Shown piece by piece: positions 62,601 through 64,000 of a DNA stretch of 64,000 nt. The DNA comes from Bathymodiolus brooksi (Eukaryota; Mollusca; Bivalvia; Mytilida; Modiolidae): assembly GCA_963680875.1 (NCBI GenBank), contig OY804575.1:30904494-30968493 (forward strand), in the 5' to 3' direction. The notes under the pieces are model-generated. The model worked only from the letters and a program-made list of their open reading frames with translations. It was not told the origin of the DNA and made no database searches. Each line of letters starts with the position of its first letter. Within the stretch, counting starts at the first letter, position 1. Position numbers and translations under genes: made by a program.

Positions 62601-63877
62601 CCACTGATACACATTAATCACGCATCTATAACACTGATACACATTAAAACCAATTATGAATCACTGATATACACTAAACACACATCTACAACAGTGATGA
62701 ACATTAAAAACAATTATGAATCACTGATATACATTAAACACAAATCTATAACACTGATAAACATTTAAAACAATTATAAAGCACAAAATGATGACTTCAA
62801 CTTCAACTTTAGGAACCCTTGGTTTAGTAGTTTCCTTGTTAGCAAGAAACCTCTTTCAAGGAAATTATGATAGGTACCACAAGCCCTGTAATATTGTATC
62901 AACTGAAAGGGATATACTCCATATGTAGGTACTGATGGAATGTTGCTAAATATAAAGGAAAGTTAATAATCGGAAGAATAAAATCATCTGTTTTGTCGTA
63001 GGGTTTCGTTCTTAACCGGACCTCATTGTCAATTTATATGTGTGTGTCAACATATACATCTGACCTTATTGTATATGTGGCATACCTTATTTGAAGCTCA
63101 ATGAGATAGATGCGATGCAAATAATCACTCACAAAACTTAGAATTATTTACTGAAACGAGAAATCAAAGGATCGGGTTAGCTTCTTTTCGCTTCATTGAT
63201 AATCCCGTGCTTGAGGTCTGTCTTATACGAATAAAGAAATATGCTGGCGAGAATAGAAACACAATTTGGTACACATATGAATGCCGACTGTCTGTTAATT
63301 AAAAATTTGAGCATTTTGATAATATTAATTTCAGAGACCTTTTTGAAAGAATGTTTTTTCCGCAAAAAATGTATTTCCTTTTCTAAGCAAGGTATTTGGA
63401 TCTACGTTGGCCATTATTTTCTATGAAGCACAGGAAAACTTATTATATTACTCAGTAATTTAGCTTAGAGTAAGGAATAGTTGTGTAGAGGGTAGAGAAG
63501 TCAAATTATTTAATGTTATTTCATGTGGAGATGGACCTTAATGTACTGTAACTTATCTTTAGGTTTTTCAGAATCTAAGTTTCGATTCTCGAACACATGA
63601 CTAAGTACTTTCCAAGATAAGGGTAGACACATGTTCACACATTCCCTATAATAGAAGGTGTTGAAGTAGGGTATCAATCAAGACACAGGCCATAAGCTGT
63701 AGACTATTGATAGTGTACAACTTGTTCTATACACTACTAACTTACGCGTATCACATCTTCGGCCTTTCCATCCTGGTAAGCAGTTAGTACAGCCGCCATT
63801 CAATCTGCTGCAATTGTTTCCTTCACATTTCCCACACTTTGTCAAACATCTCGGCCCATAATATCCAGTATTACATT
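17628..63877 (-). CDS. Receptor-type tyrosine phosphatase with multi-EGF ectodomain (37 exons, 5' end outside window)
   Basis: The product is a type I membrane phosphatase: at least 19 EGF/laminin-EGF-like modules, a transmembrane helix, a basic juxtamembrane region with several tyrosines, an active D1 and an inactive-looking D2. D1 has every landmark: KNRY, a substrate-tyrosine-loop region, [17 protein letters not shown] and a Q-loop glutamine. It should dephosphorylate phosphotyrosine at the inner membrane face; the ligand is unknown. D2 keeps the signature cysteine and arginine ([11 protein letters not shown]) but has lost the WPD loop, so it is probably regulatory. Ectodomain exons all begin two bases into a codon and end with one base of the next, so any module can be gained or lost in frame. 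Exon lengths sum to 4,637 nt, that is 2 nt of a split codon plus 1,545 codons with the stop, consistent with a real gene. Two odd joins (56,464-56,489 and 60,555) may mean some modules are skipped. Signal peptide and N-terminus lie beyond 64,000. Confidence 0.88.
17846..18096 (+). repeat. SINE copy, type 2
   Basis: It is the same head ('ttggctcaatgagctaggta') and tail (cggtggttctctccgggtac to gtggcgttaagcacc) as 10,121-10,382. It lies in the last intron of the minus-strand gene, just upstream (in gene terms) of the final exon. Confidence 0.85.
18144..18300. repeat. Two SINE type-1 pieces in opposite orientations
   Basis: A short tail piece in reverse (18,146-18,190) is followed by a tRNA-like head in forward orientation (18,196-18,296: gccgtcgtggtcgtgatcg to 'gttgtgagtttgaatccc'). 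Confidence 0.7.
18327..18430 (-). repeat. Partial copy of the gtgacagccgg element
   Basis: It matches one end (about 100 bp) of the copies at 13.6 and 23.4 kb. 18,431-19,289 is otherwise AT-rich intron without recognised features. Confidence 0.75.
19290..19425 (-). CDS. RPTP exon: D2 signature-loop exon
   Basis: This 136-nt exon encodes (R)[20 protein letters not shown], then [21 protein letters not shown]. With the previous exon the signature loop reads [11 protein letters not shown]. Cys and Arg are kept; His, Ser-Ala and the second Gly of the active motif are replaced, as in many RPTP D2 domains. Confidence 0.9.
20084..20226 (-). CDS. RPTP exon: D2 exon lacking the WPD loop
   Basis: This 143-nt exon encodes [20 protein letters not shown] and ends KSIIVVC(R). 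Against the plus-strand copy it lacks 12 nt, and the WPDGD segment is replaced by FDNVR. Without the general-acid aspartate this domain should be inactive. Confidence 0.88.
20430..20640 (+). repeat. Retroelement tail fragment
   Basis: It contains 'ttgccagtttctctcgattg' and ccttcggtgttctctaacg, then 'cctttggaaaacacttgcatgac', a combination also seen (diverged) near 22,570-22,870 and 30,950-31,100. Confidence 0.6.
20812..20928 (-). CDS. RPTP exon: D2 ([14 protein letters not shown])
   Basis: This 117-nt exon, phase 0 at both ends, encodes [18 protein letters not shown] and ends IVVSLKHK. It has the same length as the plus-strand counterpart. Confidence 0.9.
21796..21921 (-). CDS. RPTP exon: D2 'TQYPL' exon
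   Basis: This 126-nt phase-0 exon encodes [20 protein letters not shown], then [10 protein letters not shown] and VVVMEPSNK. It is the intact version of 9,401-9,525. Confidence 0.9.
22374..22447 (-). CDS. RPTP exon: D2 'DYINA' exon
   Basis: This 74-nt exon follows tttctttatag and ends CCC/GTGAGT. It encodes [20 protein letters not shown], then VIIP. YINA is a core PTP motif, and the phase links H(isidine)-DDF before and SFMQ after. Confidence 0.88.
22570..22740 (+). repeat. Retroelement tail fragment
   Basis: It is the same tail family ('ctgccagtgtttctagattg', then ttgcaccttcggttttctc), forward orientation, inside the RPTP intron. Confidence 0.55.
23198..23297 (-). CDS. RPTP exon: start of D2
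   Basis: This 100-nt exon starts in phase 0 after gttttgtttag. It encodes [20 protein letters not shown], then [13 protein letters not shown]. The 'N..KN....ILP' arrangement is the D2 equivalent of the KNR segment. Confidence 0.85.
23437..23658 (-). repeat. Copy of the gtgacagccgg element
   Basis: It is nearly identical to 13,604-13,825. Its gtgacagccgg end abuts the reverse-transcriptase frame exactly where that frame breaks off (after KNSK, 23,661). Confidence 0.8.
23659..24900 (-). mobile_element. Decayed Penelope-like(?) reverse-transcriptase ORF, 5' part
   Basis: On the minus strand a single frame can be followed from about 24,840: [48 protein letters not shown] and ILANHRS, then (after a frameshift near 23,890) [25 protein letters not shown] and MWILKNSK. 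This is the N-terminal extension and first reverse-transcriptase motifs of a retroelement family widespread in bivalves. I assign it to Penelope-like elements with moderate confidence. One in-frame stop (about 24,480) and the frameshift show it is dead. It lies in the intron between the D1-D2 linker exon and the D2 start. Confidence 0.75.
25140..25500 (-). mobile_element. Reverse-transcriptase C-terminus and tail, same family
   Basis: The minus strand reads [20 protein letters not shown], then [19 protein letters not shown] and a stop after RLS. A tail lies below 25,300. It is separate from the 5' piece at 23.7-24.9 kb, and the catalytic middle is absent here. Confidence 0.7.
25610..25800 (+). 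repeat. Retroelement 3'-tail fragment
   Basis: It contains cggagcacacaagttcaacc and 'ttggtatcttcaaactcttc', as in the tail at 8,190-8,380, here in forward orientation. Confidence 0.65.
25851..25988 (-). CDS. RPTP exon: D1 end and D1-D2 linker
   Basis: This 138-nt phase-0 exon encodes [20 protein letters not shown], then [10 protein letters not shown] and a basic end with IRTEYQ. QYxxxHxALxE is the final PTP helix, and the glutamine after the exon join belongs to the Q-loop region. Confidence 0.88.
26546..26681 (-). CDS. RPTP exon: D1 catalytic P-loop
   Basis: This 136-nt exon encodes (S)[19 protein letters not shown], then [20 protein letters not shown] and TV. With the previous exon it forms [12 protein letters not shown], the complete catalytic signature with nucleophile cysteine and phosphate-binding arginine. 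Confidence 0.95.
26780..27260 (-). repeat. Tail-like fragment and SINE type 1, reverse
   Basis: A weak retroelement tail piece (about 26,800-26,930) is followed by a SINE at 27,064-27,260. The SINE has tail-first orientation and a B-box-like segment at the 3' side ('gtggggttcgaactcacaac'). Confidence 0.7.
27691..27836 (-). CDS. RPTP exon: D1 WPD loop
   Basis: This 146-nt exon encodes [20 protein letters not shown], then [13 protein letters not shown] and GPLVVHC(S). WPDHGVP supplies the general-acid aspartate. It starts in phase 0 and ends two bases into the serine codon. Confidence 0.95.
29112..29243 (-). CDS. RPTP exon: D1 'CEQYWP' exon
   Basis: This 132-nt phase-0 exon encodes [20 protein letters not shown], then [20 protein letters not shown] and INKT. 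The KCxxYWP motif is characteristic of PTP domains. The intron towards 31,371 holds a tail-like fragment at about 29,465-29,600 and retroelement-like sequence at 30,370-30,590. Confidence 0.92.
31371..31468 (-). CDS. RPTP exon: D1 'DFWQMIWQE' exon
   Basis: This 98-nt exon completes a split glycine codon and encodes [20 protein letters not shown], then [12 protein letters not shown]. This is the TxxDFWxMVW core of PTP D1. Confidence 0.95.
31870..31906 (-). CDS. RPTP micro-exon, 37 nt (YIATQ)
   Basis: It encodes only [12 protein letters not shown] and the first base of the next glycine. The acceptor is atatttgtag and the donor CAAG/GTATGA. Its phase exactly bridges the exons on both sides, and YIATQGP across the join is a core PTP motif. 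Confidence 0.88.
32388..32455 (-). CDS. RPTP exon: D1 'DHSRV...DYINA' exon
   Basis: This 68-nt exon encodes [20 protein letters not shown] and IK. The preceding split codon gives FPYDHSRV, a near-invariant PTP segment. Confidence 0.93.
32853..32940 (-). CDS. RPTP exon: D1 start with KNRY
   Basis: This 88-nt exon encodes [20 protein letters not shown], then [13 protein letters not shown] is the phosphotyrosine-recognition-loop motif of D1. Confidence 0.93.
32941..34003. other. Intron; nothing recognised
   Basis: AT-rich intron between the wedge/juxtamembrane exon and the D1 start. Only simple T runs were seen. Confidence 0.6.
34004..34287 (-). CDS. RPTP exon: juxtamembrane region
   Basis: This 284-nt exon encodes (G)[19 protein letters not shown], an acidic region with [20 protein letters not shown], and the helical run [20 protein letters not shown] ending EFS before D1. 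At least four tyrosines (in SYSG, QYDN, LYVN, MYSN) are possible phosphorylation or SH2-docking sites. YRIAVNDL to EFS corresponds to the wedge-like helix leading into D1. Confidence 0.88.
34988..35116. repeat. Fold-back (palindromic) element, ~128 bp
   Basis: The arm tgattgatactgaaaatatcag is matched in reverse by ctgatatttttcagcatcaatca, and inner arms 'gaagcttg' and 'caagcttc' pair as well. The whole element can form a hairpin. Confidence 0.8.
35165..35300 (+). repeat. Dispersed repeat, second copy of 9,175-9,330
   Basis: It shares attcaaaatattcaaaatac and 'cataagtagtttgcaaatat' in order with 9.2 kb. A reverse-orientation retroelement tail lies at about 35,960-36,180. Confidence 0.75.
36253..36314 (-). 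CDS. RPTP exon: basic stop-transfer segment
   Basis: This 62-nt exon joins the membrane exon (AG) to give [20 protein letters not shown], then S(G). The run of Lys/Arg directly after the hydrophobic helix fits a cytoplasmic stop-transfer sequence. The acceptor (attgtag) has a weak pyrimidine tract and lies just downstream of GC-rich triplet repeats. Confidence 0.78.
36348..36406. repeat. GC-rich trinucleotide repeats (CTC/CCG/GCC)
   Basis: Runs of cctcctcctcctccgccg and 'gccgccgctgccgtcgccgc' stand out in an AT-rich region, 35-90 bp from the acceptor of the stop-transfer exon. Confidence 0.85.
36410..37790. other. Large intron, left part; no gene recognised
   Basis: It contains an unassigned open stretch (36,737-36,937, plus) with no recognised family and no splice context, poly-G at 37,327-37,336, and AT-rich DNA. 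Confidence 0.5.
37823..38225. promoter_or_regulatory. GC-rich cluster of ETS-like, E-box and NRF1-like sites (candidate internal promoter)
   Basis: TTCCGG occurs at 37,827, 37,989, 38,029, 38,169, 38,179 and 38,194. CACGTG occurs at 38,072 and 38,201, and NRF1-like atgcgcac/catgcgca at about 38,041 and 38,153. Several near-matches (acttccgat, acttctggc) add to these. The cluster sits in the intron between the membrane and stop-transfer exons, so transcripts starting here would lack the ectodomain. It could instead be a diverged GC-rich repeat. Confidence 0.35.
38377..38625 (+). repeat. SINE type 1, nearly full length
   Basis: A tRNA-like head (gccgttgtggcagcgatcg with A-box-like 'atggtag'; B-box-like 'gagttcgactcctgcc') is followed by the body and the tail gaaatattgttaaaagtgac ending in an A-rich end. 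Confidence 0.88.
38804..38990 (+). repeat. SINE type 1, internally deleted
   Basis: The head is 'gggccgtcgtggtcgtgatc' and the tail gttgaaagtggcgttaagaac. The middle body of about 70 bp is missing. Confidence 0.85.
40878..41684. mobile_element. Inserted element with 15-bp terminal inverted repeats
   Basis: The left end ttatccccggcttga and right end tcaaaccggggataa are inverted with one mismatch. The ~800-bp interior has no recognised protein, so this is a non-autonomous DNA element candidate splitting the minisatellite. Confidence 0.7.
41689..41823. repeat. Fold-back sequence next to the inserted element
   Basis: The left arm 'gttatctatgtgactacccg' plus tgggcattg is matched in reverse by caatgcccacaggtagatac plus 'gtagataac'. 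The loop of about 75 bp includes gtcgacgtcg. Confidence 0.75.
42455..42557 (-). CDS. RPTP exon: transmembrane helix
   Basis: This 103-nt exon encodes (A)[18 protein letters not shown], then [15 protein letters not shown](R): a hydrophobic helix of about 22 residues followed, in the next exon, by Arg/Lys. Phases fit the last EGF exon (G+CA = Ala) and the stop-transfer exon (AG+G = Arg). Confidence 0.9.
42785..43045. repeat. Head-to-head composite of two SINE type-1 pieces
   Basis: A forward tRNA-like head (42,787-42,890) is joined directly to a reverse body and head (42,890-43,045). Both contain 'agtgcctatcaccacta' or its complement, so the two can pair as a hairpin. Confidence 0.75.
43294..43434 (-). 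CDS. RPTP exon: EGF module 19 (membrane-proximal, type C)
   Basis: This 141-nt exon encodes [20 protein letters not shown], then [20 protein letters not shown] and GSKCDQ: eight cysteines in laminin-EGF spacing. The start/end split-codon phase is shared by all ectodomain exons. Confidence 0.9.
43983..44123 (-). CDS. RPTP exon: EGF module 18 (type C)
   Basis: This 141-nt exon encodes [20 protein letters not shown], then [20 protein letters not shown] and GSKCDQ. It is a close tandem duplicate of the next module. Confidence 0.9.
44674..44811 (-). CDS. RPTP exon: EGF module 17 (type A)
   Basis: This 138-nt exon encodes (V)[19 protein letters not shown], then [20 protein letters not shown] and TCSE. 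It has eight cysteines, and the donor is GAAA/GTATAA. Confidence 0.9.
45200..45440 (-). repeat. SINE type 1, reverse orientation
   Basis: The tail is at 45,215 ('gcgccactttaaacaatatt') and the head ends near ccacgacggctct at 45,440. It lies in the intron between EGF modules 17 and 16. Confidence 0.85.
45688..45825 (-). CDS. RPTP exon: EGF module 16 (type A)
   Basis: This 138-nt exon encodes (V)[19 protein letters not shown], then [20 protein letters not shown] and TCSE(G). It has eight cysteines. Confidence 0.9.
46233..46367 (-). CDS. RPTP exon: EGF module 15 (type B)
   Basis: This 135-nt exon encodes [20 protein letters not shown], then [20 protein letters not shown] and KCNQ. Type B modules have the KYGxNC start. 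Confidence 0.9.
47398..47535 (-). CDS. RPTP exon: EGF module 14 (type A)
   Basis: This 138-nt exon encodes (E)[19 protein letters not shown], then [20 protein letters not shown] and PGACSG. It is the diverged relative of the exon carried by the 2,139-bp tandem units. Confidence 0.88.
47966..48100 (-). CDS. RPTP exon: EGF module 13 (type B, tandem copy 1)
   Basis: This 135-nt exon encodes [20 protein letters not shown], then [20 protein letters not shown] and KCNQ. The same sequence recurs at 50,105 and 52,244. Confidence 0.9.
49537..49674 (-). CDS. RPTP exon: EGF module 12 (type A, tandem copy 1)
   Basis: This 138-nt exon encodes (E)[19 protein letters not shown], then [20 protein letters not shown] and PGTCSQ, with donor CAAA/GTATAT. 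Confidence 0.9.
50105..50239 (-). CDS. RPTP exon: EGF module 11 (type B, tandem copy 2)
   Basis: It appears identical to 47,966-48,100 at an offset of 2,139 bp. Confidence 0.88.
51676..51813 (-). CDS. RPTP exon: EGF module 10 (type A, tandem copy 2)
   Basis: It appears identical to 49,537-49,674 at an offset of 2,139 bp. Confidence 0.88.
52244..52378 (-). CDS. RPTP exon: EGF module 9 (type B, tandem copy 3)
   Basis: It appears identical to the copies at 47,966 and 50,105. Confidence 0.88.
53815..53952 (-). CDS. RPTP exon: EGF module 8 (type A, tandem copy 3)
   Basis: It differs from its two sisters by one residue: ECNKGTFG in place of ECNQGTFG. The remaining exon and splice sites are the same. 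Confidence 0.88.
54235..54392. repeat. Long perfect-looking hairpin (fold-back element), ~158 bp
   Basis: The arm 'aggattaaacgcattttttc' plus ggagtttatttatgtataacc is mirrored by ggttatacatcaataaactcc plus 'gaaaaaatgcgtttaatcct', with an inner arm around actcacaaac and centre gtccgaaggac. No gene was recognised from 54,100 to 55,286. Confidence 0.88.
55287..55421 (-). CDS. RPTP exon: EGF module 7 (type B)
   Basis: This 135-nt exon encodes [20 protein letters not shown], then [20 protein letters not shown] and TCNQ. It has canonical splice sites. Confidence 0.9.
56350..56463 (-). CDS. RPTP exon: EGF module 6, truncated type A
   Basis: The open part reads (E)[19 protein letters not shown], then [18 protein letters not shown] with donor GAAA/GTATAT. 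The first eight codons of a type-A module, with its first cysteine, are missing. Upstream is only 26 bp (gtaaat ... tatatcag) separating it from module 5. If those 26 bp were removed the frame would be exact (114 nt = 138 minus 24), but a 26-bp intron is shorter than spliceosomes usually handle. Confidence 0.6.
56490..56627 (-). CDS. RPTP exon: EGF module 5 (type A)
   Basis: This 138-nt exon encodes (E)[19 protein letters not shown], then [20 protein letters not shown] and PNTCSE. It is followed immediately by the 26-bp gap and the truncated module. Confidence 0.85.
56790..58335. repeat. Satellite array 1, 30-bp units in 60-bp dimers
   Basis: The dimer is cactgatacacattaaacac + acatctataa followed by 'cactgataaacattaaaaac' + aattataaac. 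Both halves are related 30-mers. The array lies in the intron between EGF modules 4 and 5. Open frames here on both strands are repeat artefacts. Confidence 0.95.
58340..59340 (-). mobile_element. Decayed reverse-transcriptase fragment with YIDDV-type motif, copy 1
   Basis: On the minus strand, in changing frames, pieces read [13 protein letters not shown], then [48 protein letters not shown], and near the end [23 protein letters not shown] is the reverse-transcriptase catalytic box. Stops and frameshifts make it dead. It is the same family as 23.7-25.5 kb and is repeated at 62.8-63.7 kb. Confidence 0.75.
59448..59585 (-). CDS. RPTP exon: EGF module 4 (type D)
   Basis: This 138-nt exon encodes [20 protein letters not shown], then [20 protein letters not shown] and RKCDA(R), with donor GCGC/GTAAGT. 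It is the best EGF-laminin consensus in the set (GYYGPxC). Confidence 0.9.
60556..60690 (-). CDS. RPTP exon: EGF module 3 (type B) with altered donor
   Basis: This 135-nt exon encodes [20 protein letters not shown], then [20 protein letters not shown] and KCTQ. All other type-B exons end CAAG/GTATT; here the sequence is CAAG/GAATA, so the donor GT is GA. The module may be skipped (frame-neutral) or read into the intron, where a stop follows after about 24 codons. Confidence 0.75.
60891..61025 (-). CDS. RPTP exon: EGF module 2 (type A, one codon short)
   Basis: This 135-nt exon encodes [20 protein letters not shown], then [20 protein letters not shown] and TCSQ. It has eight cysteines, and the donor is CAAA/GTATAT. 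Confidence 0.88.
61190..62780. repeat. Satellite array 2, same 30/60-bp unit
   Basis: It has the same dimer as 56,790-58,335, with regional variants such as 'tgaaccactgatacacacta' and a ~240-bp higher-order period at 61.7-62.4 kb. It lies in the intron between EGF modules 1 and 2. Confidence 0.95.
62785..63690 (-). mobile_element. Decayed reverse-transcriptase fragment, copy 2
   Basis: It parallels 58,340-59,340 base by base in most of its length, including 'atatactccatatgtaggta', ggtttcgttcttaa and tggatctacgttggcc. It has more internal deletions around the FIDDV box. Confidence 0.75.
63746..63877 (-). CDS. RPTP exon: EGF module 1 in window (type D)
   Basis: This 132-nt exon encodes [20 protein letters not shown], then [20 protein letters not shown] and CDT(R). 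It is a duplicate of module 4. The gene continues beyond position 64,000. Confidence 0.88.
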
Positions 63878-64000
63878 CTACAAATCATAGTAGCATAATC
63901 CAGGAACCACAGAAGGAGTATGATGCAAATTCGACACTAACGTGTGCATTGTGATTACAGAGATTGCGTAATACACAGAAATACCACACTGTTGGAACAC

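Overview
The window looks like genomic DNA of a lophotrochozoan animal, most likely a bivalve mollusc. It is AT-rich, its genes are split into many short exons with GT/AG introns, and it is dense in tRNA-derived SINEs, decayed retroelement reverse transcriptases, fold-back elements and satellites of the kinds I associate with mussel-like genomes. There is no sign of prokaryotic organisation, and the species cannot be fixed from the sequence alone.

The main gene lies on the minus strand and fills positions 17,628 to beyond 63,877; its 5' end is outside the window. It encodes a receptor-type protein tyrosine phosphatase (RPTP) with an unusual ectodomain. I assembled 37 exons by splice sites and phase: 19 EGF/laminin-EGF-like exons (43.3-63.9 kb), one transmembrane exon (42.5 kb), two juxtamembrane exons (36.3 and 34.1 kb), eight exons for a catalytically complete D1 phosphatase domain (32.9-25.9 kb), and seven exons for a D2 pseudophosphatase domain (23.3-17.6 kb). 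The joined exons give one open frame of 1,544 complete codons plus stop. Two joins in the ectodomain are suspect: a 26-bp 'intron' next to a truncated EGF exon, and a donor whose GT is GA.

A second, inverted and 5'-truncated RPTP copy lies tail-to-tail with it on the plus strand (9,401-14,820). It has only five D2 exons, and the first carries a 1-nt deletion relative to the minus-strand gene. Further left (2,613-7,222, plus strand) are remnants of a METTL27/WBSCR27-like SAM methyltransferase: a motif-I exon, a post-I exon with in-frame stops, and the C-terminal exon. The middle is missing and a 1.7-kb satellite sits there.

The ectodomain region is itself repetitive. A 2,139-bp unit carrying one pair of EGF exons is present in three almost identical tandem copies (47.6-54.0 kb). 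A larger segment (EGF exon, 30/60-bp satellite, retroelement fragment, EGF exon) is duplicated at 56.6-59.7 and 61.0-64.0 kb. In the intron after the transmembrane exon, a ~43-bp minisatellite of about 2.3 kb appears to be a tandem expansion of the 3' half of that exon and its splice donor. Introns and spacers also hold at least ten SINE pieces, several Penelope-like reverse-transcriptase fragments, fold-back/MITE-like elements and a GC-rich cluster of ETS-like sites that could be an internal promoter.
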